In this document: piece after piece, positions 32,937 through 40,495 of the stretch
Position numbering within the stretch: the stretch's first letter is position 1
Layout: every line of letters starts with the position of its first letter
Origin: Oscillospiraceae bacterium
GTDB lineage: Bacteria; Bacillota; Clostridia; Oscillospirales; SIG627
Direction: 5' to 3'
NCBI GenBank assembly: GCA_015063605.1
Contig: SVTV01000024.1
Coordinates: forward strand, 1 to 43,170
DNA: 43,170 nt
Program-made: the position numbers and the translations under genes
Notes under the pieces: generated by a model
What the model was told of the DNA's origin: nothing
Database searches by the model: none
The model's input: the letters and a program-made list of their open reading frames with translations, nothing else

Positions 32937-34535
32937 ATGCAGAGGACAGAGACCGATAAGTACATAAAAAATGAATTTTATACCGCCGATGAGATCTTCC
33001 GCGGCGATGCGAGATGCAGAGTCGAAGCGGAGACCATGCTCCCCGACTATAAGGAAAGTATCGGAAGGATTCTATATACGGCGGCGCAGGTACGTATCAT
33101 GAGAAGGGAAGCGTATAAGCAGGGAGAGACCGTCATATGCCCCGTATCGGGTGAATGTGTTTTCACCACGGTTTATTTTACGGAGAACGGCAGTGCCGAT
33201 ATAAGCTCCTACATATATACCGTTCCCTTTGAGCACACCTTCAAGGGCGGGAACGATATTTCGTCCTACGATACCGATAAAATGTATATCGTAACGGAAG
33301 CAAGAAGCGAAAATGTGTCCTGCAGACTTTTGGGACCGAGAAAAATGGTATTCAAGGCAGATGCCGTGATTGATGCGGCAATAAAGGCGAACAGAAGGAT
33401 ATTGTATTACGGTGAATCAAGCTTTCCGGGATACTACGCCAAAACGGAGTGTATACGTTCCTCGTATATGTATACATCCGCCGAGACAGACGGAGTGATA
33501 TCCGAAAGGATACAGCTTCCCAAGGAATACCTTCCCATCGGCGAGATACTTGACTGCCGTGTGCAATTGGCTGCTTCAAGAGCATTTGCGGAGGATGACC
33601 GCATTACGGTGGAAGCACAGGCAGAGCTTTTCTGCCTCTATTATCCCGACAGTGCGGATGAGCATCTTCCCGTGAGCTTCCGTCAACCCATCGATCTTTC
33701 CGTCTCCGTTACTCTTGACGGCTGTGACGAAAAGGATGTTTGCGAAGCGTATCTTAATTGCCTCGGAGTGAAGAATATGCTCGATCTCGATGAATACGGA
33801 GAATGCAGAGTGATAAATACGGAAATAGGATACTACGTCAATACACGTGTTATAAAGAGCGGAGAGGTATTTTGTGTTTCCGATTGCTATTCCTCGGAAT
33901 GCATTCTCGAGGCGAATGATAAAAATATCGTTACCGACGTTGCTTTGTCGTCCTTTAATACCGAGGAGGAGATAATACTCGAGCTTACCCCAAAAAAGGA
34001 AGGCTTTACGGATCCGGGAGGAGCATACACGGAAAGCGAGATTAAAAATTGCTATACGGAAAACGGCGAGCTTTTTGCCGATATGACATTTTTTGTGAAA
34101 TATTTCGGCTTTAACAACGAAGGAGAGGGAATATACGACGAGGAAAAATGTGAATATAAAGCGCGCATAGCCTTTCCGAAGGAGCTGTCGGATGCCTTAT
34201 CCGATGAGAAGAGGGATATTAAAATAGAAATGTCCTCGGTGGTTTGGGGTGCGGATATATCAGCGGAAAACGAAAAGATCACCGTCAGAGCGCAGACCGT
34301 CTTTTTTGTCAGCGTTTGCGAGAAGAATGAAAGCACAGTGGTATCCCTTATATCATCCTTGGGTGAAAGAACGGATACGGGAAAGGGAAAAAGGATAGTG
34401 TTCTACTATCCCTCATCCTCGGAGACCTTGTGGGATGTGGCAAAAAAATACGCCGTGGGATGCGCCGCCCTGCGGGAAATGAATCCTTCAATATCGGAAG
34501 GCGCACCCTTGCCGAGGGTGATAAATATTATGTGA
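32937..34535 (+). CDS. sipL: SipL-like spore morphogenetic protein (SPOCS and LysM domains)
   Basis: A 532-residue protein. It has repeated DUF3794/SPOCS beta domains through most of its length: the segments ETMLPDYKESIGRILYTAAQ, VRI and GETVICPVSGECVFTTVYF are characteristic of the first. The last 45 residues are LysM-like (ETLWDVAKKYAVGCAALREM). C. difficile SipL has this order and length (about 500) and helps attach the coat to the forespore. The start at 32937 is chosen because AAAGGCAG stands eight bases before it. CATATATT at 32893-32900 could be a sporulation-type -10, but the evidence is weak. The gene implies that the organism makes endospores. Confidence 0.85.
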   Translation: MQRTETDKYIKNEFYTADEIFRGDARCRVEAETMLPDYKESIGRILYTAAQVRIMRREAYKQGETVICPVSGECVFTTVYFTENGSADISSYIYTVPFEHTFKGGNDISSYDTDKMYIVTEARSENVSCRLLGPRKMVFKADAVIDAAIKANRRILYYGESSFPGYYAKTECIRSSYMYTSAETDGVISERIQLPKEYLPIGEILDCRVQLAASRAFAEDDRITVEAQAELFCLYYPDSADEHLPVSFRQPIDLSVSVTLDGCDEKDVCEAYLNCLGVKNMLDLDEYGECRVINTEIGYYVNTRVIKSGEVFCVSDCYSSECILEANDKNIVTDVALSSFNTEEEIILELTPKKEGFTDPGGAYTESEIKNCYTENGELFADMTFFVKYFGFNNEGEGIYDEEKCEYKARIAFPKELSDALSDEKRDIKIEMSSVVWGADISAENEKITVRAQTVFFVSVCEKNESTVVSLISSLGERTDTGKGKRIVFYYPSSSETLWDVAKKYAVGCAALREMNPSISEGAPLPRVINIM

Positions 34536-34629
34536 CAGCTTTGACTTGCCTGTGTACCGAGGTATACGGGCAGGTCATTTTTTGTGTAAAGCAATATATT
34601 ATATAAAGCAACAATTTTTACCGTGAATA

Positions 34630-34658
34630 TTGACTTATAAGGAAAAAAGGGGTATAAT
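34630..34658 (+). promoter_or_regulatory. Promoter right at the start codon of the LOR-domain gene
   Basis: TTGACT (34630-34635) and TATAAT (34653-34658), 17-bp spacer. Only six bases separate the -10 from the ATG at 34665, so transcription should begin at or within a base or two of the A of the start codon. This predicts a leaderless message. Confidence 0.75.
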
Positions 34659-34664
34659 ATACCC

Positions 34665-35147
34665 ATGAATACTTTATATATAGATAAAGACGGAATTTTA
34701 TCCGATAACGACTTCACCGTTACCGATGATGACGGGGAAGATGTTTTTCGTGTCGTGATCTGTAATAGCGGAAAAGAGATAATTGTCACCCTTTACAATA
34801 TGTCGGGGGAGACGGTGTCCGTGATCAGAAGCAAGTCCTCACCGGCTTCTCCGAAATACAATATATTTTTCGGAGAGGCTATTTGTGCTGTGGTAAGCTC
34901 ACGCTTTTCGCTTTTTTCCGCAGATGTGAAGATAGACAGCGTCAACGGAGCGTTTACCGTGAACGGAAATTGCTCCGCACCCGCTTATTCTCTTTATAAC
35001 AACGGTAAAATGTTCGGCAGCATCGCAAAAAAATGGTTTGACAGCGGTGCCGCTTACTGCATTACTACCTGTGCCGACGAGAATACGGCTTTTTTTGTGT
35101 CCATCGTGCTTGCTGTTGAGCTTTGTGTCAAAAAACTCACACTTTGA
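34665..35147 (+). CDS. LURP-one-related (LOR/Tubby-like) domain protein
   Basis: A 160-residue protein. The beta-barrel of the LOR family is suggested by DDGEDVFRVV and by the closing segment YNNGKMFGSIAKKWFDSGAA, followed by a C-terminal hydrophobic helix with VSIVLAVELC, which is buried inside the barrel in this fold. Bacterial members are of unknown function, possibly phospholipid-scramblase-like lipid binders. The ATG lies six bases after a -10 box, so a normal ribosome site cannot be in the message from that promoter; AAAGGGG at 34646-34652 would serve only on a longer transcript, 12 bases from the ATG. mnmA follows by 35 bp with no terminator. Confidence 0.75.
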   Translation: MNTLYIDKDGILSDNDFTVTDDDGEDVFRVVICNSGKEIIVTLYNMSGETVSVIRSKSSPASPKYNIFFGEAICAVVSSRFSLFSADVKIDSVNGAFTVNGNCSAPAYSLYNNGKMFGSIAKKWFDSGAAYCITTCADENTAFFVSIVLAVELCVKKLTL

Positions 35148-35182
35148 AGCACGGATTTGGTCGATTTTTTTGAAAGGTTCGG

Positions 35183-36256
35183 TTGGTTCAATTGTCCGGA
35201 AATATAAATTATAATGATGCTACTCTTGTAGCCATGAGCGGCGGCGTAGACAGCTCTGTTGCCGCATTGTATTTGAAATATCATAATCACAATCCCGTAG
35301 GCGTTACATTGAAGCTGATAAATGATTCCGATCAAGAGATAGAGGCGGCAAAAAAGTCTGCGGAGCAGTTGGGTATTCCCCATGTGGTGCTTGATTACAG
35401 AGATGAATTTGAGAAATATGTCATAAAGCCCTTTGTCGAAGCTTATGAAAACGGAGACGTACCCAACCCCTGTGTGCTTTGCAATAAGGATGTAAAGTTC
35501 AGGCTTATTTACAATATGCTTGATAAGCTCGGAGCATCATACCTTGCCACGGGTCATTATGCCGATCTTGAATACGATTGCCTTGCGGACAGATATCTTC
35601 TGAGAAGAAGCCACGATGACAATAAGGATCAGTCATATATGCTTTACCATCTGAAGCAGGATATCCTGGCGAAGACCTTGTTTCCCTTGGGTGATATGAC
35701 AAAGGAACAGGTAAGAAGCGCAGCAAACGATCATAAGTTTTTCAATGCCGCAAAAAAAGACAGCCAGGATATATGCTTTATCAAGGACGGAAAATATGCG
35801 GAGTTTATAGCTAAGTATACGGGAAAAATTCCTCCCAAGGGTAGCTTTGTCGATACAAGCGGAAGAGTAATAGGAACTCATAACGGTGCTATCAACTTTA
35901 CCATAGGTCAGAGAAAAGGCTTTGGTATAGGCTTTGGTCAGCGTATCTACGTTATCGATAAGGATATGGAGAAAAATACAGTTACTCTGGGAAGCCAGGA
36001 TGAGCTTTTTGCCAAGAGAGTTACGGCACGCAATATCAACCTCATTGCCCTTGACAGAATAGATCATAAGATGAGAGTCAAGGCGAAGACGAGATACCGC
36101 ATTGAGGAGACCTCTGCGGTGGTATATCAAACGGGCGAGGATGAGATAGTAGCGGAATTCGATTCTCCCGTAAGAGCCGTTACAAAGGGACAGTCTCTTG
36201 TGCTTTACGACGGCAGGATAGTAGTGGGAGGCGGCATAATAGTCGCTGCCGAATAA
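35183..36256 (+). CDS. mnmA: tRNA-specific 2-thiouridylase MnmA
   Basis: A 357-residue enzyme that adds sulfur to uridine 34 of tRNAs for Lys, Glu and Gln. The PP-loop is AMSGGVDSSVAAL (17-29); NPCVLCNKDVKF has Cys100, the first catalytic cysteine; SQDICFI has Cys198, the second; TIGQRKGFGI begins the central domain. The start is TTG at 35183 with AAAGG five bases upstream; the N-terminus must lie before the PP-loop strand, which excludes the first ATG inside it. It sits after the LOR-domain gene and 14 bp before the YdcF-like gene, likely one operon. Confidence 0.95.
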   Translation: MVQLSGNINYNDATLVAMSGGVDSSVAALYLKYHNHNPVGVTLKLINDSDQEIEAAKKSAEQLGIPHVVLDYRDEFEKYVIKPFVEAYENGDVPNPCVLCNKDVKFRLIYNMLDKLGASYLATGHYADLEYDCLADRYLLRRSHDDNKDQSYMLYHLKQDILAKTLFPLGDMTKEQVRSAANDHKFFNAAKKDSQDICFIKDGKYAEFIAKYTGKIPPKGSFVDTSGRVIGTHNGAINFTIGQRKGFGIGFGQRIYVIDKDMEKNTVTLGSQDELFAKRVTARNINLIALDRIDHKMRVKAKTRYRIEETSAVVYQTGEDEIVAEFDSPVRAVTKGQSLVLYDGRIVVGGGIIVAAE

Positions 36257-36270
36257 ATTTCTTTTACGTT

Positions 36271-36939
36271 ATGATAAAGGCTGTAAGCGATTTTATTTTC
36301 ATGGATGATATCGAGCTTTCCGACACAGATGCTCTTTATGAAAACAACGCGGATAAGGTGTCAGATATCATCTTTGTTCCCGGTGACTCCCATCCTCATT
36401 CCTCGGAGCGTGCCGCAATACTGTGGAAGGCAGGGCTTGCTCCGAAGATACTCATATCGGGAAATTACGGAATGAAAAACGGTACCTTTGTGGGAATACA
36501 GGCGAAAGCCAATATATACAACGGCGATTACAGCTCCGAGGTGGAGCTTATGACGGATGTGCTTCTGAAAAATGGAGTTGACGAAAGCTGTATTCTGACC
36601 GAGGGCGAAGCCCGTCACACAAAGGAAAATGCATTGTTTTCAAGGAAAATATGCGATGAAAACGGAGTATTTCCGAGAAAAGCAATAATATGCTGTAAAA
36701 GCTTTCACGCACGAAGATGCTTTATGAGCTATGCCCTTGCGTTTCCCGATACGAAGCTTTTTGTTTCATCCGTTAATGTGTATGACATAACAAAGGATAA
36801 TTGGTATACCTTTGAATACGGGATACACCGTGTAATGGGTGAGGTGAAACGCTGCGGAGAGTATTACGAAAGGGAGATCGTGCAAAGGTACGCTTCGGAT
36901 CTTTATGATAGTCCACAGGAGGTCACAAATGGACGATAA
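36271..36939 (+). CDS. YdcF/DUF218 family protein
   Basis: A 222-residue protein of the YdcF-like group. Typical marks are the strand DIIFVPGDSHPHSSERAAIL, the KILISGNYG strand and loop, and the ARHTKENALFSRKICDENG helix that in this family gives a Rossmann-type fold with a possible nucleotide pocket. It lacks a membrane segment, unlike many SanA-type members. Function is unknown. There is no strong ribosome site before the ATG; its last 11 bases overlap the start of the acyltransferase gene, pointing to coupled translation. Confidence 0.75.
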   Translation: MIKAVSDFIFMDDIELSDTDALYENNADKVSDIIFVPGDSHPHSSERAAILWKAGLAPKILISGNYGMKNGTFVGIQAKANIYNGDYSSEVELMTDVLLKNGVDESCILTEGEARHTKENALFSRKICDENGVFPRKAIICCKSFHARRCFMSYALAFPDTKLFVSSVNVYDITKDNWYTFEYGIHRVMGEVKRCGEYYEREIVQRYASDLYDSPQEVTNGR

Positions 36940-37981
36940 GACAAAGACCACAGCCAAAAGAGAACAGATACCGTATCTGCATTTTCTCAGAGCCTGCGCC
37001 ATACTTTTCGTAATAATGCTTCACAGCTATACACCTTATTTTACCGATGCGGCAAATTACGATACCAGAACATGGTTTGCAATGCTCTTCATCAATGCAT
37101 TTTCGAGAGCGGGCGTTCCTCTTTTCTTCATGATGAGCGGATATCTTCTGATGTCTGATAAAAAGTCTCTTGATGTGGGTAACTTTTATAAAAAGCGTTT
37201 GCCGCGTATCATAATTCCTCTTGTGATATACAGTACTGTGTTTTATGTATACGACTGCATAAGCGGTGCTCAGACCTTCGGAGTGTTTGATTTTCTTTCA
37301 AAGCTTTTCAGCGCCCATAACGGAGGCATGAGATATCATTTATGGTATCTTTATACGCTTATCGGCTTTTACCTTGTTACACCGTTTTTGAAGCGTATCG
37401 TTGATAACTGTACGAGAAAGCAGCTCTGGACATTTCAGATAGTTGTAATGTTCTTTACGGCAATAATGCCCGTTATACATCTTACCACTCCCGTATATGT
37501 TTACTTCTTCGATCCGCTTTTTAACGGATATATGGGATATTTTATTTTCGGATACGTTCTCGGAACGGCAGATACAGACAATAAATACGCACCTTTGGCG
37601 GGAATTGCCATGATAGCGGCAGGATTTTCCTTGTCTTTCTTCGGAAATCATGTTTATTCCTCTGCCGAGGGCATTAACCCCGTATTCAATGGCGGATATT
37701 ATCTTAACCATTATCTTATAGCGGGCGGTATATTTATTCTTGCCAAAAGATTTTATAAAAAAGGCGCTCCCGCGGTAAATAAGATATTCGCACTTATTTC
37801 GGAAGCGTCCTTTGTGATGTATTTCGTGCATACCACGGTGCTTGATGCGGTATCGGGCTTAACAGCCGGGCTTTCTCCCGCATTGGGAATATTGGTGTAT
37901 TTCTTCTCCGCCTCGATCCTTTCGGCTTTGGCGGGTATCATCGTTACGAGAATCAAATTCTTGAAGGGCTTTTTGTATTGA
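36929..37981 (+). CDS. Acyltransferase-3 family membrane protein
   Basis: A 350-residue membrane protein with about ten hydrophobic segments. The N-terminal YLHFLRACAILFVIMLHSY carries the Arg and His of the acyltransferase-3 (OafA/NolL) family, and FSRAGVPLFFMMSGYLLM follows as usual. These enzymes O-acetylate or succinylate sugars or other groups at the membrane. The start at 36929 has AGGAGG upstream, inside the end of the preceding gene. No polysaccharide genes are adjacent, so the acceptor is open. Its stop codon overlaps the -35 box of the next promoter. Confidence 0.87.
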   Translation: MDDKTKTTAKREQIPYLHFLRACAILFVIMLHSYTPYFTDAANYDTRTWFAMLFINAFSRAGVPLFFMMSGYLLMSDKKSLDVGNFYKKRLPRIIIPLVIYSTVFYVYDCISGAQTFGVFDFLSKLFSAHNGGMRYHLWYLYTLIGFYLVTPFLKRIVDNCTRKQLWTFQIVVMFFTAIMPVIHLTTPVYVYFFDPLFNGYMGYFIFGYVLGTADTDNKYAPLAGIAMIAAGFSLSFFGNHVYSSAEGINPVFNGGYYLNHYLIAGGIFILAKRFYKKGAPAVNKIFALISEASFVMYFVHTTVLDAVSGLTAGLSPALGILVYFFSASILSALAGIIVTRIKFLKGFLY

Positions 37982-38007
37982 AAAGCAAAGCAAGTATTAT
38001 ATATAAT
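37978..38007 (+). promoter_or_regulatory. Promoter for ridA-ilvH
   Basis: TTGAAA (37978-37983) and TATAAT (38002-38007), 18-bp spacer. The -35 includes the stop codon of the acyltransferase gene. Confidence 0.6.
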
Positions 38008-38032
38008 TTGTGTTTTGAAAGGAATTTCAGTT

Positions 38033-38410
38033 ATGAGCAAAACAGTATATACAGATAAAGCGCCTGCGGCTATAGGTCCTTATTCTCAGGCAATAATTGT
38101 GGGAAATATGGTCTACACCTCGGGTCAGATACCGATAGTTCCCGCAACGGGTGCGGTCGAAGCTTCTGACATCACGGGACAGACCGAGCAGGTATGCAAG
38201 AATCTCTGCGAGGTTCTGGCAGCTTCGGGAACGAGTATTGAAAAGGCTGTAAAGACCACCTGCTTCCTTAAGAATATGGAAGACTTTGCTAAATTCAATG
38301 AAGTATATGCAAAGTATTTTACAGGCAAGCCCGCACGCTCCTGTGTAGCTGTAAAGGAGCTTCCCAAGGGTGTTTTAGTCGAGGTAGAGGTTATAGCCGA
38401 GATAGGCTGA
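38033..38410 (+). CDS. ridA: RidA family enamine/imine deaminase
   Basis: A 125-residue protein of full family length. RidA hydrolyses reactive 2-aminoacrylate and related imines made by PLP enzymes such as threonine dehydratase. [13 protein letters not shown], the [11 protein letters not shown] strand, Arg109 in [12 protein letters not shown] (the carboxylate-binding Arg) and the C-terminal VEVEVIAEI are visible. The ATG at 38033 has GAAAGGA before it. ilvH follows 39 bp later, which fits a link to branched-chain amino acid synthesis, where such imines arise. Confidence 0.95.
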   Translation: MSKTVYTDKAPAAIGPYSQAIIVGNMVYTSGQIPIVPATGAVEASDITGQTEQVCKNLCEVLAASGTSIEKAVKTTCFLKNMEDFAKFNEVYAKYFTGKPARSCVAVKELPKGVLVEVEVIAEIG

Positions 38411-38449
38411 GAATATATTCATACGGATGTGTAAAGAGAGATAGGTCAC

Positions 38450-38959
38450 ATGAACGGACATATGATAGCCATACTTGTTAAAAATAAATACGGTGTATTG
38501 AACAGGATAACAAGTATGTTCAGACGCAGGCAATTCAATATATCTTCCCTTACCGTTAGCGAAACGGAATCTGCCGAGCGCTCAAGAATAACCATTCTTT
38601 TCCCCGGAGAAGAAGAGAGAAAGGAACAGCTTGTGAATCAGCTTTACAAGCTTCCCGACGTTATTTCCATAAAGGAGCTTGCTCCCGAGCTTGCGGTACA
38701 CAGAGAGGTCCTTTTGATAAAGGTGGAGAATGCTCCGAAGTCAAGGGATGATTTGAAGGCGGCGGCTGATGCCTTCGGCGCAAAAATAGTTGATTATGCC
38801 CGTGATTCGGTGATGTATCAGATGACGGGTGACAGCAGAAGTATAGATGATTTTATCGAGCTTATGAGGGATCATAATATACTTGAGATATGCCGCACGG
38901 GTATCGTTGCCCTTGAAAGAGGCAATACCACCATTACAGGCGGGGAATTGAATATATAA
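38450..38959 (+). CDS. ilvH: Acetolactate synthase regulatory (small) subunit
   Basis: A 169-residue ACT-domain protein of typical IlvH/IlvN length. KNKYGVLNRITSMFRRRQFN with ISSLTVSETE is the ACT domain that binds valine in feedback inhibition; PDVISIKEL ends it; the C-terminal part includes GTGIVALERG-type residues (ICRTGIVALERG). It activates and regulates the catalytic subunit IlvB, which is not adjacent here. The gene ends five bases before the repeat at 38964-39071, so the operon may have been broken there, or the catalytic gene may lie elsewhere. Confidence 0.93.
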   Translation: MNGHMIAILVKNKYGVLNRITSMFRRRQFNISSLTVSETESAERSRITILFPGEEERKEQLVNQLYKLPDVISIKELAPELAVHREVLLIKVENAPKSRDDLKAAADAFGAKIVDYARDSVMYQMTGDSRSIDDFIELMRDHNILEICRTGIVALERGNTTITGGELNI

Positions 38960-38963
38960 AATC

Positions 38964-39071
38964 AAAAGGGGGCGTCGCATTAAGCGACGCCCCCGCTAAA
39001 ACAGCGGACGAAAATAGTGGACGGGAACCCGCTATTCAGCGCTTGGCTCACGTTAGTGAGACAGCCCCTTT
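38964..39071. repeat. Repeat copy 2, shortened and inverted
   Basis: A 108-base element, reverse complement of parts of 16712-16912. It keeps both ends and the GGGGGCGTCGC/GCGACGCCCCC stem but lacks about 88 internal bases, including the CGATGAAT hairpin. It separates ilvH (plus) from the converging gene at 39077 (minus). Confidence 0.8.
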
Positions 39072-39076
39072 ATCTT

Positions 39077-39844
39077 TTAAAAATGCATTTTTTCTTCCCA
39101 TTTCTTATGTGCACAAAACCATTTTTCGCTGTGAGTTCCCAATGCACCTATTTGTCTCGGATGAGCAAGAGGTAAGACATCGAACTCTTTATTTTTGATT
39201 GTAACTTTTGTGCGAGTGCCGTACCCGTACAGTTCAACATATTCACCCAAAGTAGAGTAGGAAATATCTGAGACCTTTTTTAAATACTGTCCGATAGGAA
39301 TATCTCCGAGAAGTATCAGCAAATCGGCTTTTGATTTAAATAACTCTTCTGTAATTTCATCGCTTCGCTCTTTTGTGCAGAAAGAGGACGGACGAAGCGG
39401 GATCGTAACCGGATTCAATTGGTATTTTTCAATCAGAGGATCATATTTTTCACGTATTACTTTCGCTTGACTTGAATTCAGACGTGTTTCGGGAAGACAA
39501 TCGCAAAGCCAGGCGTTTTCTCTTGTGAATCCGAGAGGGGCGAGAATGTTTTCATTTAGCACTTTTGCTGATGGCCCGTTAAGGTTTTTGCCTGCAGGCT
39601 CCAATTTTCCGAGTTCTTCCGGAATCTTGATAGAGCTGATTATGTTTTTGGCTTCGACGAGGTTACCATCCCAAAAAATTCGAGGTTCGCTTGCTACTGC
39701 CAATGCCTGACATATGATTTTTCCGTTGTTTATCCAACGGGCATGTACCGCGCTTGCATAGACGCCTAATACAAATACTTTTTTGGGTGATTTATCTTCT
39801 TGAATCAATGGATGTAGTTTTTGACCAAAGGGAAAATAATACAT
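39077..39844 (-). CDS. Uracil-DNA glycosylase-like fold protein, unverified
   Basis: A 255-residue protein. I do not place it exactly. The order of motifs recalls the UDG superfamily: a first strand KVFVLGVYASAVHARW, a segment NGPSAKVLNENILAPLG, then ENAWLCDCLPE, the buried strand ADLLILLGDIPI, and LPLAHPRQIGALG where UDGs have the His-Pro motif. The acidic water-activating residue is not evident. If the fold is right it may act on damaged or modified DNA bases or have another role. GAGGTG precedes the ATG, with a promoter at 39876-39904. Codon use looks different from the neighbours (more AT), and the gene is bordered by a repeat on one side and a tRNA on the other, which suggests acquisition. 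Confidence 0.6.
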   Translation of the reverse strand: MYYFPFGQKLHPLIQEDKSPKKVFVLGVYASAVHARWINNGKIICQALAVASEPRIFWDGNLVEAKNIISSIKIPEELGKLEPAGKNLNGPSAKVLNENILAPLGFTRENAWLCDCLPETRLNSSQAKVIREKYDPLIEKYQLNPVTIPLRPSSFCTKERSDEITEELFKSKADLLILLGDIPIGQYLKKVSDISYSTLGEYVELYGYGTRTKVTIKNKEFDVLPLAHPRQIGALGTHSEKWFCAHKKWEEKMHF

Positions 39845-39875
39845 ATAAACACCTCTAAATAATGATTGTTAATTT

Positions 39876-39904
39876 ATTATAACATATGTAATTGATATTT
39901 TCAA
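39876..39904 (-). promoter_or_regulatory. Promoter of the UDG-like gene
   Basis: Minus strand: TTGAAA (39904-39899) and TATAAT (39881-39876), 17-bp spacer, 32 bp before the start codon at 39844. Confidence 0.75.
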
Positions 39905-39943
39905 TTATAACACATCAAAAACTCTATTGATTTTATGTAAAAT

Positions 39944-39975
39944 AAAAAGCGACTTGTTTTCACAAGTCGCTTTTT
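39944..39975 (-). terminator. Terminator after tRNA-Ser
   Basis: AAAAAGCGACTTGT and ACAAGTCGCTTTTT form a perfect 14-bp stem with a four-base loop, immediately after the tRNA's CCA end on the minus strand. It is symmetrical and can work on both strands. Confidence 0.9.
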
Positions 39976-40066
39976 GGCGGAAAGAGAGGGATTCGAACCC
40001 TCGGTTGGGTATTAGCCAACACACGATTTCCAGTCGTGCGCCTTAGACCAGCTCAGCCATCTTTCC
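39975..40066 (-). tRNA. tRNA-Ser (anticodon GGA)
   Basis: Minus strand: acceptor arms GGAAAGA/TCTTTCC, anticodon stem CACGA/TCGTG around the loop CTGGAAA with anticodon GGA, a long variable arm (class II) and T arm with GGTTCGAATCC. CCA is encoded. The length is 92 bases. It reads UCC and UCU codons. Confidence 0.96.
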
Positions 40067-40102
40067 ACACCGATTATTTGCTGTCGCTTACGCAACGTAT
40101 AT

Positions 40103-40131
40103 ATAATAGCACAAATCGAGGAAAAAATCAA
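40103..40131 (-). promoter_or_regulatory. tRNA-Ser promoter
   Basis: Minus strand: TTGATT (40131-40126) and TATTAT (40108-40103), 17-bp spacer, 37 bp before the 5' end of the tRNA. Confidence 0.75.
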
Positions 40132-40336
40132 GTCTTTTTTTAAAATTTTTTCGATTATTTGAAAATATTTTTTATGAGAAGAAAATCACAGCGAATAACT
40201 GCTGAGGAATTTGATAGTACCTCAGCGGCAATTTATATCTCCAAAATAACTTAAAGATAAATACCTATAATAACAGTATAACATATTGCTTTGAACAAAT
40301 CGATATCTCTATCATGAAATTTGTTGAGTCTGGGAA
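40132..40336. other. Intergenic stretch with one hairpin and a doubtful 26-codon frame
   Basis: This AT-rich stretch between the tRNA-Ser and MFS promoters holds GCTGAGG (40201-40207) and CCTCAGC (40220-40226), an isolated 7-bp stem. It lies in a 26-codon frame (40174-40254, starting MRRKSQRITAEEFD) that has no ribosome site. The ITAEEFD string vaguely recalls the start of some small antitoxins, so it might be a remnant, but support is very thin. Confidence 0.25.
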
Positions 40337-40365
40337 TTGAATTGAGTTTGAAAATATGATATAAT
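40337..40365 (+). promoter_or_regulatory. Promoter of the MFS gene
   Basis: TTGAAT (40337-40342) and TATAAT (40360-40365), 17-bp spacer. The leader of about 120 bases before the ATG has no clear structure. Confidence 0.65.
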
Positions 40366-40495
40366 AAGCGCAAACAACTGCTGTGCGAACAAAAACATGC
40401 GCTTAACAAAATTGTGCGGCGGAGCGCCCAATTTTCCGGATGTAGCTATGACATAATGACGCAAATAAAACGGTTTTTAATGAGGTCAATTTTTA

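Noticed and set aside
40174..40254. A toxin-antitoxin pair before the MFS gene
   Set aside because: Only a 26-codon frame without a ribosome site, and no toxin-like gene next to it.
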